This document shows positions 33,773 to 43,220 of a stretch of DNA of 64,000 nucleotides, one piece after another. The notes under the pieces were generated by a model. It did not search any database. It was not told where the DNA came from and saw nothing but the letters and a program-made list of their open reading frames with translations. Within the stretch, counting starts at the first letter, position 1. Every line of letters begins with the position of its first letter. Origin of the DNA: Apoderus coryli (taxonomy: Eukaryota > Arthropoda > Insecta > Coleoptera > Attelabidae). The stretch is taken from positions 4,412,860 to 4,476,859 of the forward strand of contig OU452199.1 in NCBI GenBank assembly GCA_911728435.2, in the 5' to 3' direction. A program made the position numbers and the translations under genes.

Positions 33773-34037
33773 CTGTAGATCAATTTCCTTCGCACTGATC
33801 GTTTAAAAAATCCAGAACATCCGTTACATGCTAGAATCCCATAATGTTTGCCAGAGCTTGTATCGCCACATACCACACATATAAGACCTGGTGTACCTTT
33901 CTTTGTAGGTACTGTCCATGGAGGTGGAGGTGTTCTTGACGCTTGTACCAATGTCTGAGAGTTGTGCAGACACAACGCTAACGGGTGATCGCTGTCAGAT
34001 GTGTAGCAATCTACGCTGCCTGGCGATGTTCGGAGAT
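33773..34037 (-). CDS. Hr51: Hr51 (NR2E3-type nuclear receptor), first zinc finger exon
   Basis: A 265-bp internal exon. On the minus strand it follows CTTTTTCCAG and ends TACAG|GTAAGT. It encodes 87 full codons plus split codons at both ends. It begins with an N-terminal linker ([20 protein letters not shown], then a Pro-rich TPPPPW). Then comes the first C4 zinc finger, [18 protein letters not shown], with the P-box [18 protein letters not shown]. This P-box is typical of NR2E3/PNR and Hr51; tailless-type receptors have CDGCAG. The product is a sequence-specific transcription factor; in flies Hr51 acts in neuron development. The upstream exon, ending in phase 1, was not found. Confidence 0.95.
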
Positions 34038-34375
34038 CTGGAAAAAGGAAAATGTAACTGTACAAATACAAATCATTCACAGCTCTTAGCGATCCAGGAA
34101 CATAGAACCTCCGTTCCTTTTATTTAATATAGGTTTCGATACAATTCTAATTTTGCAAATTTATTTTGTGCTTAGGTGTTCTCCCCTTATTTGCCCACCA
34201 GCATTTTTATTATAAAATGACCTATTTATTTGGTAATTTTTTACTAAATTTAGTAACCAATCAAATTACTTAATTTTAAGTCATGATCAAATTTCATCCA
34301 ATCACCTCTGGATTACAGCGATAATACCCTACATGTGGTGTTTTCAGTTTGGTGTTTTTTTTTATTAAAAATTAA

Positions 34376-35559
34376 TTAAACGTCAAACTGACAACCGGTT
34401 TAAAAATGTCGCGAAGATTTGGTATTGCATCTAACGATGCAATTAATGATATTATATCTAATAATATACCAAGAAATACAATCAAATCAAAAAAATATAT
34501 TGAAAGATTATGCGGTAAATATGAGAAAAGCTGACGGACCTGAATATAAAGAAGCAACTCTAAAAACAATTTGGAATACTACGAGTAGGCTACTCCAGGA
34601 AAAATACTTCAATGACTTCAAAATTGTATTCGCCATGTTTACCAGTGTGATATTCAAAAATGCACGAGATGCAGGAAATGCAAAACGTAAAAGATTACAG
34701 CAGGATCCAAACAAACGAAAATGCAGTTCATCAAATTTGAGTTCAAGTGGTTTGGCTAGAATCATTGGATTATGGGATGAATGTACACCAGAAGGTTTAC
34801 AAAAAAAAATTACCATATTGTAGCTGTTGAGTTAGCTTGGTGAGGTGGTGAACCAGCTGATTGCCTTATAGATTATTTCACGATTGAGAAAAATAATGAT
34901 GGAACGCCAACAAACAGAATTGAATACAATCCAATATTCAGTAAAACATTCCAAGGAGGATCGAAAAGTTGTATAAATAGTAAGTGGCTTGTTCCAAATA
35001 TTGCAAACGAAAGTGCATGCCCTATTCGTTTATTCCATAAGTTATTGTCCAAAAGGGGGAAAAATATTACTTCCAGTCGCCTATTCTGGAGACCAAATCG
35101 TTTCTGGAAATCCGAAAGTGACACATGGTTTGACAATATACCGGTAGGCAAGAACACAATTAATATGTGGACCAAATCATCCACGCAAGCTATTGGTTTG
35201 GACACTAAGTGTAAAAAGATATCCAATCATTCGAACAGATCAACTGCAGTTAGCCATTTGGCAAATAAAGGAATTCCTGAACAGCAATTAGTAAAAATAA
35301 CAGGACATAGCAGCTCTAATTCAATTAAACCGTACTTGAATATTAACCAAGAACGCCATGGTAAAATAATCAACACCATGCGAGCAATTTCTTCAACAGT
35401 GGAAATTAACAATCCGTCAACTTCAGCACCCTCTTCTTCCAATTTAACATTTACCAATTGTACTTTTCACAACTGTAGTTTTAAATAAAAATGAATAATA
35501 GTTGTTTGATTAAAACTAATACATTTTGTATTGAAAATTATTAAACGTCAGATTGACAA
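34376..35559 (+). mobile_element. Crypton-type transposon candidate with direct terminal repeats
   Basis: A 1.18-kb unit containing a tyrosine-recombinase pseudogene. It is bounded by 19-bp direct repeats, TTAAACGTCAAACTGACAA (34376-34394) and TTAAACGTCAGATTGACAA (35541-35559), with two mismatches. Cryptons lack inverted ends and move by recombination at short direct repeats, so these could be the crossover sites; that is my inference. Confidence 0.6.
34406..35488 (+). pseudogene. Crypton / DUF3504-like tyrosine recombinase, broken
   Basis: The gene starts at ATG 34406 (MSRRFGIASNDAINDII, then NNIPRNTIKS), as Crypton proteins do. It then continues, after frameshifts, with NMRKADGPEYKEATLKTIWN, the N-terminal DNA-binding fold of the family. 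Downstream of a second shift comes ELAW-stop-GGEPADCLIDYF. The stop TGA (34841-34843) occupies the place expected for the first catalytic Arg and is one base from CGA. The C-terminal catalytic part is open (35045-35488) with KKISNHSNRSTAVSHLANKG (H-x-x-R), KITGHSSSN and IKPYLN (nucleophile Tyr). Such enzymes cut and rejoin DNA without a free end. The two shifts and the stop make it inactive. A domesticated relative is unlikely, given the damage. Confidence 0.8.
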
Positions 35560-35792
35560 TAAAATTTTTGATATCTACAAAGTAAAAAATTATCTTATCG
35601 AATACTCCTCGGGCCTTGATAAATACTCAAAATTTTGTCATAGAGAATCCTTCAAGCGAGTTGCTCAAGGATAATAGCCCTCGGCCTGCGGCCTTATCAA
35701 GCATTATGGAAACGTAATCTGCATTTGTCAATCAGTTTCATCAGACATTTAGAGCATTTTCGTGAGTGAATTCCAAATTTATTTTTTATTTT

Positions 35793-36000
35793 ACGATGCC
35801 TTTGTCATCTGAAGATTCAGCTTGAACAGTTGCTCTTCATAATGTTGGATATTCCTATAAAGTGGCGAATATGCTAGGATTCACAAAATCTAGCGTGGAA
35901 AGAGCCGCTGCAAGGTTTCGTGAGACTGGAAGTTATGGCAGAAGACCTGGATCTGGAAGAAATCGTGCTACTTCCGCCCTTGATGACCGCTTGGGCCAAG
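35793..36000 (+). pseudogene. Tc1-like transposase N-terminal relic
   Basis: The frame reads MPLSSEDSA, a stop, then VALHNVGYSYKVANMLGFTK and SSVERAAARFRETGSYGRRP with GSGRNRATSALDDR. That is the paired-like helix-turn-helix and the GRPR-type linker (here GRNR) of Tc1-family transposases. No catalytic domain follows. Confidence 0.75.
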
Positions 36001-37420
36001 ATGCAGATCTGGGTTTCTTCTGGTTGGGCAGAGATCTTCATGCCTTTGGGGACTTTGGAGGTTTTGATATTTCTATACAATTTAGTCCTAGTGGGCTACT
36101 ACTACATTGACTGCAACTATCAAATAGCAGAAATGACGCGAAAAAATAAATATTCAGAGGGACGATAACCTGGCAGAGCTATATTTAGACGTCTGAAAGA
36201 TAACCTTGTAACTTATTGGAGTGTTGCTAAGGCAAAACAAACAAACCTCAAATTGAATTTGACACACAATTGATCTGAAGTATTTTTGTGCAGATAAATA
36301 CGTTCTTTTCTTCCAATCAACCAACCTGGGGATCACTATTTAAAAAACAGGTCCGTATATTTAAAAAGAAAACCAAAATTGATGATGGCTGCGCAAAGAT
36401 GAAACATTTGATGCCAAAACTTTTAACATTATTGGATAGAGCGGAAAAAGTGACAATGTGAATGTGCAATTTGTTTTAAATTTCTTTCGTAGTCGGAACC
36501 AGGAAAACCACAATACCATTTGTTGTTGCCTCAATTCAACCGACCCAATGATGAAGCTCGAATTCAAGCCACCCTGCACATAATTTTATATGGGACACTC
36601 TGTATTCTGAGTCTTTGTAATGAATGTTAAAACTCTGGCAAATGGCACATTGACTTTCCTAAGCTATCTTAATGCATTCCATTAAAGAACTAATCTCTTA
36701 AAATATTAAATATCCCATTACCCCAACTAAATAAATACAGAGCTCCAACCCCTATTGTATAACATCAAAACATTTACATTACAATTGAATATTATAAAAT
36801 TTGTACCATATGTAAAGTGCTACATTCGATTTTTCTCATTTCGAAAGACGTCATAGCCAACTATTGAAATTTGTACAAAAAAAAACTGAGATGGAAATAT
36901 ATTGAACACATATGTGTGAGTGAGATAGATACAACAAAAGATCTATATCGGGGGATTAAGGGTGTCTCTATTTAATTCTCTGGTATTAATTTGTATTAGA
37001 TGGGTCTAGGAAGTGGTGGCGTTATGATTTATTAGGGAATAGCAGGACAGTATTCAGATGTATTTGTAAAAATGCTCGTGATGCATTTACTCTTGGCGAT
37101 TATTAATACTGACCCGTCGATGCGCCCGCCAGAGGTTACTTAGATCTATGAGAACTACAGTTCTATGCCTCAAAACGGTTTTTGTTTATCCGTAACAAAC
37201 CGAGGGATCGCTCCAGTTTATCTGTTTCTGTTTAAGGGAACTTAAACGAAAGCCTGACAGTCGGCACGCATGACGTGAGTTACTGGAAAAACTCAACTGA
37301 CGAGCTGCCAGATTCAGATGGGGGAAGAAGCGCAGCGAGAAAAATGATGTGATGATCAGTTCCTCTTCTCATCTTCACTATCACATACTAAAGTTAAATA
37401 TCATTAGAGGATTATTTCAC
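36001..37420. other. stretch with no recognised gene
   Basis: Scattered short frames only. Bases 36570-36615 hold a GGGACACTCTGTATTC edge resembling other repeat ends. Bases 37120-37400 are GC-richer and unrecognised; a short plus-strand frame with DELPDSDGGRSAARK lies there. Confidence 0.35.
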
Positions 37421-37424
37421 TTCG

Positions 37425-38003
37425 AACCGCACTTGGTTGACCAATAATTTAAAGACTATTTTTAAGGAAAGAGATAAAGCTTTAAGTAAATTTAGGACTC
37501 CAATGTCGGAAACTAATTGGGACAATTACAAAAGGCTCAGAAAATTCGCTGTTACAGCTGTTCGTCATGAAAAAGTGGCCTATTTGCAATTTTTAGAGCA
37601 TCAAGGTAGTCCGAAAGCTATTTGGAACAGGTTAAAGACATTGAATATTAAAACAAACAACAGGATGGACTTACCACCTTTTTTAAACGATCCCGACAAA
37701 GATAGTGATTTTTTAATAAAAATATTATAATTTCAATAATTATAATGTAGATTTAAATTTAAATTTCAGGCTAGCCTCCATTGCGGATGTAGAAAGGCCT
37801 ACCAAGACAATAAAATCAAATGCATGTGGCATCGATATAATTTCACTTCAGATGATGAGGCTGTTAATGCCATATACTATAAACCGTATTGTGCATAGTA
37901 CAAACTGTTGTTTGAAGTCTGATTACTTTCCGCAATCCTGGAAGCAGGCTATGATTTATCCATTACCGAAAAATAATGATCCTCGAAGTATTAGTGATTT
38001 AAT
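37425..38003 (+). pseudogene. LINE ORF2 fragment (linker and RT start)
   Basis: The plus frame reads WLTNNLKTIFKERDKALSKF and YKRLRKFAVTAVRHEKVAYL, the linker between endonuclease and RT in jockey/I-type LINEs. After a stop at 37730 and a frameshift it gives ADVERPTKTIKSNACGIDII and LKSDYFPQSWKQAMIYPLPK, the RT motif 0-1 region. It stops abruptly at SDL where the satellite-type repeat begins (38004), so the rest of the RT has been lost or displaced. Confidence 0.8.
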
Positions 38004-38475
38004 ATTTTTTTATGTAGATCCTTTTTTCAGTATTTACGAACGCCTATGTAAGCAAATTTTGTATCACACATTTCATAGGTTAAATCCTATCAAAGCTATT
38101 AATATCTAGTCAATATTTCTGCTATGTTTAGGAAATATTTTTTTTCTTTAGTTTTTGACCCTTTTTACACTCTTTTCGAACGTCAATGTGATCTAATTTT
38201 TTATGGTATGTTTTAGGTTACACTATATTAAACCAATGAAAAATTATTAATTATTCAATATTTCGGTTTAAGAAGTATGAATTTTTTCAATTTTTAACCC
38301 TTTTTTAAATCGCTTGCCTACGCTCAATGTTGCAGTAGTTTTGTACAAAATTTGGTTAAAATATGCGAAGTAGTTTTTGAGTTATAGTGGATACAGACAG
38401 ACAAACAGACTGACAGACAGTTTTTTAAAACTACTTTTTTAGAAAACACGTATTTCCGGCGAAATAAAAAAAACG
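38004..38475. repeat. fragment of the satellite-bearing element
   Basis: Carries the ATTTACGAACGCCTATGTAA and TTTTCGAACG marks, then the GGTTAAAATATGCGAAGTAG stretch and a short (GACA)n run ending in TTTTTTAAAACTAC. It joins the LINE fragment directly on its left. Confidence 0.75.
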
Positions 38476-38539
38476 AAAATTGTTGAAGATGCCAAAGGCA
38501 AACCAAGATTGACGAAATTGTGGTCTGGAGACATAAGTC

Positions 38540-38750
38540 TGATCTGGCTTATACACAGGGTGTCCTATGGTGAAGGCCCATTAAAATATTTCGGAGACTA
38601 CTTTGAATTGAATTTGGAAAATTTTGGTATATGTATGGCCAAATACGGTCTATTCAAATATCATAATACCAACCGCTTAGCACTTCCGGTTATACAGGAA
38701 GTTGATAGTGACTTTGTTATTTAAAATGGAACACCCTATAGGTATGAGAT
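38540..38750. repeat. dispersed repeat with ACAGGGTGTCCTATGG end, copy 1
   Basis: From ACACAGGGTGTCCTATGGTG to GGAACACCCTATAGG. An inverted, divergent copy lies at 42965-43135, and a fragment at 6430-6500. It contains no gene. Confidence 0.6.
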
Positions 38751-38774
38751 CACTTTCCATAAGCAGAATATTAC

Positions 38775-39030
38775 TGAAACTGACCTTGCGACTGTACCAC
38801 CAAGTCAATCTAATCAAACACTTAGTAATAGTACCAATACTCATGTATTTTTGCAAACTTTACGAGTATCTTTGAAAAGTAATAGTGGTTCTTGTGTAGT
38901 ACGAGCTTTAATTGACAATGGCTCTCAACGTTCCTATATTCTGAAGTCCACAGCAGATAGGCTTAAATATAAGGTTATGAGAGAGGAAAATTTAGTTCAT
39001 TGTCTATTTGGTGGAATTGAGTCTTAAGTG
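38775..39030 (+). pseudogene. BEL/Pao-type protease fragment
   Basis: The frame reads VFLQTLRVSLKSNSGSCVVR and ALIDNGSQRSYILKS. DNGSQRSYI is the active-site region of BEL/Pao LTR-retrotransposon aspartic proteases, which process the element's polyprotein. It ends at a TAA in GGIES. No LTRs were identified, and the neighbouring pieces are out of order. It is a fragment. Confidence 0.7.
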
Positions 39031-39322
39031 GTTATACAAAGAACCCGAATTTTGGCTTGGTGAGATGGTTCAAACAATTGAAGATGAAATAGCTGTAGAA
39101 CGTAAGAAAAAATTATTACAACTTTGGCAACGATCTATATACAGGGTGGAAAACAAACACATGTCTTCGGTTTTAAGTTTAGAATCTGATGCAGCCGAAT
39201 TAAGTTTGGAAGTAAGACTTCAAAATTTGTTGCAATTTTTACGTAGAGAAGTCGAAAATGAAGTTCGTATTTCCTTAGCATCTGAAAATTATTCGCTTAG
39301 TAATTTTCGAATTCTCAATTAA
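39031..39322 (+). pseudogene. probable BEL/Pao gag fragment
   Basis: A frame with a coiled-coil-like, charged sequence that includes SLEVRLQNLLQFLRREVENE. The FLRREVE string recalls the C-terminal part of BEL/Pao Gag. In intact elements Gag precedes the protease, but here it follows, so the pieces have been rearranged or come from different copies. The call is tentative. Confidence 0.4.
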
Positions 39323-39376
39323 ATAACTTTCAGTAATACAATCGTTACTTATTTTCAAAATATCTTTTACAGGATG

Positions 39377-39835
39377 CTAACTCAAACCAAGTACTGGAAT
39401 TAAAACTGAATGTGTACTATGTTTTTGAGTAAACTCCCACCCTCTTAGATCAAATTGTGCTTCTGCCATTACCTGAGTGGCTTGTTTTATAAACGGATTT
39501 AAACTGCTTTCACTAGAAAGACTAGTTACACAATTATCTACGTAATAACTTTTCAGTAATCTATTTATTGTATCAGCTGAATATACACCTTTGTTTTTCT
39601 TACAATTTTCTAGACATTTTTCCAAATGATATTCAATAGTTGCGCTGAGCAGATACGGACTAGCATTGATACCAAATACTACTCGTCTACGCCTAAATAT
39701 TATTTGGTTTCCCTCTTTATCTGTCCACAAAAATCTCAAAAATTGTCGATCATCCTCATGAATACTGATTTGAAGAAAAGCCTTACGTATATCCGAAATT
39801 ACACCAAATTCATTTTCTCGAAACCGCAATAATAT
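39377..39835 (-). pseudogene. BEL/Pao-type reverse transcriptase fragment
   Basis: The minus-strand frame holds ISDIRKAFLQISIHEDDRQF (motif A, with its Asp), FLRFLWTDKEGN, VVFGINASPYLLSATIEYHL (motif B) and SYYVDNCVTSL at the active site. The usual YVDD is YVDN here, so a catalytic Asp is lost. It is inverted relative to the protease fragment next to it, which shows a local inversion or two insertions. The flanks carry no recognised LTR. Confidence 0.8.
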
Positions 39836-39839
39836 AGAG

Positions 39840-40136
39840 GATGTTGAAGATTGTTTTGTTGTTGTAATTTGAGAATTAAACTACCCGTTTAACTCACTAC
39901 AACGATATTCATAATAAACCACGAAAATTGAAATAAACGCGATTTATTAATAAAGAAAAATAACAAACTAAATACAAAACTGAAACGATTTTAACTGAAC
40001 GATATAATATAGAAATTGAAAACTAATCAAAAAAATGTGACAATCTTTTTAATTCTTTTTGACAATAATCACTTTTTCCAATAGTTACCATGAGCAACTG
40101 ATATGCTGATATTTAAATTAATATACAGGGTGGTCC
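39840..40136. other. stretch with no recognised feature
   Basis: AT-rich DNA between the BEL/Pao fragment and the DD41D element; no open frame. It may include LTR sequence, but no second copy is present to test that. Confidence 0.3.
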
Positions 40137-42209
40137 AACGAAAAGTTAGCTAGCTTTTCTCTTTTTTTTGTAGTCGAATGCGAAAATGCTCGGACACGTC
40201 GATTTTGCTTTTGAGGGGGACACATTTTAAACATATTTTTCGATCTGCGCCTTTAACCCCCTAGCGGGGGTGAGTAACAACCCTAAAATTTTAAATGGAA
40301 AGAGGGGTCTAATGACATATCATTTGAAAGGACACAAAATTGTCTTTCTAATGATACCCTATTTGTCGAATTTTACTAAAACAGTTAATACGAAAACGAC
40401 TTTAAAGACATTAAGCCGATAATTTTGGTATTAATGAGAAATACAAATAAGTTTTAATTATTGCGAGTGAAAACACCTGCAATCGTTAGTACATTCCAAT
40501 GTTTGTTAGTTTTAACATTGCTTTGTAAAAAAAGTAAACAAGCTGTTAAATTGATTTATTAAAACGTTACATTAACAAATGTTGAAAATGTGACCCATTT
40601 GATTCCATACAATAATACAGATTTTGTTCAAATCTATTTCTAACATTTTGTAGCATATCAGGTGTTATGTTTCTGCACTCTTCTGTAATGCGTTGGCGAA
40701 GATCTTCTATGGACTCGGGCTTCGTGGCAAAACATTTATTTTTTAAGTGCCCCCAAAGAAAAAAGTCTAAAGGCGATAAATCCGGTGACCTGGCAGGCCA
40801 TTCAATTGGGCCCCTCCTTCCAATCCACCGTCCAGGGAACCGGTCATCTAAGAACTGCCTTACAGGAGCCACATAGTGCGGAGGTGCTCCATCTTGCTGG
40901 AAATAAAGCCGATCAGCAGTATGATTTTGGTCATCTTCTATTATTTGTGTTATTAAAGGATCAATTGTGTCTTCAAGCATGTTTAGGTACACTTCACCAG
41001 TTAAATTTCCAGGAATAAAAAGTGGTCCTATAATATGATTTCCTAATATGCCACACCAGACGTTTATTTTTTGAGGATACTGGGTATGAACCTCACGGAA
41101 TAAATGTGGGTTACTGTCATCCCAGTAACGGCAATTGTGCCTATTTACAGCTCCATTCAAATAAAATGTGCATTCGTCGGAAAAACAAATGTTAAATAAT
41201 AATTGCGGATCTTCAATTAAACGCTGGCTCATTGCTTCACAAAATTGCAGCCTTCTATCAGGATCATCCTCATTTAGTTCCTGTACTAATTTGATTTTGT
41301 ACGGATGAAATTTGTACGCTTTTAAAATTCGTATTATGGACGAACGGGAGACACCTGAGGCTTCAGCTAGTTGACGGGTACTTTGACTATGATCCATTTC
41401 AACATGCCCTAAAACAGCGACTTCCACAGCTTCATTTCTGATCGGTTTCTGCGGCTGGTGTTTTACATTACAGACAGATCCGGTATCTACAAACTTTTTA
41501 ACTAACTTGCCAACGTACACATCATTCACATTTTTATCGGGATGTCTCTCATTAAATAAGCGAGCCGTAAGTCTAGCACTACTATTATTTTGAAAATAAA
41601 GTTTAACAATTTCAACTCGTTCTAGAATGGAATAAATCATTTTGTACGGTAAAAGTAAAATAACTTGAGAAGCAACCAAACTGAATCAATGAAAAGACTA
41701 AAATAAACGGTGTAAATTCTTTTCCTACACGTATCTGCAGTTTTTATTTCAACAAAAAACGCAAACGATTAGTGAGGAATTTAGTTCTGATAAATAAGAT
41801 AGTGTTTTTGAAATCCCGTTTTTCTTCAAAGTAAATAATTTAGAAATGATTGTAGTTGTTTTCAGTCGTAATAATTAAAACTTATTTGTATTTCTCATTA
41901 ATACCAAAATTATCGGCTTAATGTCTTTAAAGTCGTTTTCGTATTAACTGTTTTAGTAAAATTCGACAAATAGGGTATCATTAGAAAGACAATTTTGTGT
42001 CCTTTCAAATGATATGTCATTAGACCCCTCTTTCCATTTAAAATTTTAGGGTTGTTACTCACCCCCGCTAGGGGGTTAAAGGCGCAGATCGAAAAATATG
42101 TTTAAAATGTGTCCCCCTCAAAAGCAAAATCGACGTGTCCGAGCATTTTCGCATTCGACTACAAAAAAAAGAGAAAAGCTAGGTGCAAACTTTTCGTTGG
42201 ACCACCCTG
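40137..42209 (-). mobile_element. DD41D (rosa-type) transposon, copy 2
   Basis: A 2073-bp element flanked by TA (40135-40136 and 42210-42211), with long inverted repeats (40137 to about 40473, and 41867-42209). It matches copy 1 (2587-4674) almost base for base. Differences seen include a short deletion in the left repeat (AAGTTAGCTAGC against AAGTTTGCACCTAGC), one silent change in the gene and single changes in the flanks. Confidence 0.95.
40567..41679 (-). CDS. DD41D transposase, intact (second copy)
   Basis: An intact 370-residue transposase with the same translation as the gene at 3031-4143: helix-turn-helix region, D168 in FSDECTFYLNG, D263 in QQDGAPPHY and D305 in SPLDFFLWG, with 41 residues between the last two. 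One synonymous difference was seen (ACTGCC here, ACTGTC in the other, plus-strand reading, near 40857). An uninterrupted gene in both copies indicates that the family was active recently. The gene lies between long inverted repeats that presumably hold its promoter and the transposase binding sites. Confidence 0.95.
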   Translation of the reverse strand: MVASQVILLLPYKMIYSILERVEIVKLYFQNNSSARLTARLFNERHPDKNVNDVYVGKLVKKFVDTGSVCNVKHQPQKPIRNEAVEVAVLGHVEMDHSQSTRQLAEASGVSRSSIIRILKAYKFHPYKIKLVQELNEDDPDRRLQFCEAMSQRLIEDPQLLFNICFSDECTFYLNGAVNRHNCRYWDDSNPHLFREVHTQYPQKINVWCGILGNHIIGPLFIPGNLTGEVYLNMLEDTIDPLITQIIEDDQNHTADRLYFQQDGAPPHYVAPVRQFLDDRFPGRWIGRRGPIEWPARSPDLSPLDFFLWGHLKNKCFATKPESIEDLRQRITEECRNITPDMLQNVRNRFEQNLYYCMESNGSHFQHLLM

Positions 42210-42211
42210 TA

Positions 42212-42465
42212 TATACAGTGTATTTCTGACAGGTGAATTGCTGAAAAACTTTATTATTTTCATGGCACACTAAATTAATTAGTGAAAGTAATATACGAAA
42301 ATAGTGAAAATGCTTAAAAATGTTACATTGCCGATATTTCAAAAACTATGCATTTTCGAAATCAGTAGCCTATTAGAAAGTTTCTTTAATTTTTAATGAT
42401 ACGTAAGATAAAATTATAAAAATATATCTGTTCCATTTGAAAAAACTGACATTCGACTGTTTTTA
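42212..42465. other. short stretch with no recognised feature
   Basis: DNA next to the DD41D element that starts TATACAGTGTATTTCTGACA. It holds no gene and no partner repeat in the window. Confidence 0.35.
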
Positions 42466-42469
42466 TCAC

Positions 42470-42700
42470 GCAGTTTAATATACAATTACTTCACCTCGAT
42501 TCGGCAGCTTTGTTATCTCTGTCTTAAAAGCAATTCGCCGCCGTTTATAGTATAGTATCTTATAGTATATATAGATATAATATATATAGATATAATATAT
42601 ATAGTAGCGGGCCAGATTGTGCCTGGGATTGCGACGAGTCGATGCCGTTTTTAGCGGCTACTGACCCTTGTTATCTATTGTTATTATTCTATGGTTTTTA
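42470..42700. repeat. dispersed repeat 'GCGACGAGTCGATGCCG', copy 3
   Basis: As at 16945-17160: CAGTTTAATATACAATTACT and AAAGCAATTCGCCGC, then an AT-rich TATAGATATAATATA run, then GGGATTGCGACGAGTCGATG and TTATTATTCTATGG. Confidence 0.7.
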
Positions 42701-42949
42701 TAAAATCGTTTTCAGTATAATTTTTTGACCATCCTGTATCCATAAATCAGAAAATGTCGTACGAATCGGAAAAAGGAGACCTTATTTAATAAGAAAACGC
42801 CTGCAAAATGATTACTAAAAAATTCTTTATAAGAAAAAAATGTGATTATTATTGAGCCCTAAAATGTCAGTTTTGACATAAATCTTGATATACGTCAAAA
42901 ACGGCTGGATTTAGCTATAGAACATGATACATGAACCATGTATAGAATC

Positions 42950-43135
42950 TTATGTGGAATCCAAAAATGTCATAATATATAGAGTGTTCCATTTAAGATA
43001 ACAAAGTCACTATCAACTTCCGCTATAACCGCAAGTGCTAAGCGGTTGGTATTATTATATTTGAATACATCATATTCGGTAATACATATACCAAAATTTT
43101 CCAAATTCAATTCAAATTATAGTATAATTTTACTC
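42950..43135. repeat. dispersed repeat with ACAGGGTGTCC-type end, inverted copy
   Basis: Inverse of 38590-38750: GTGTTCCATTTAAGATAACA against TGTTATTTAAAATGGAACAC, then GCTAAGCGGTTGGTATTAT. It lacks the other end. Confidence 0.6.
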
Positions 43136-43220
43136 TAACCTGACAGCAATGAGCGTCTAAAAGTAAAATCAAACAATGTAAAATATTACTTATTACGATC
43201 CTGTGCTGGTGTTGCGTTTG

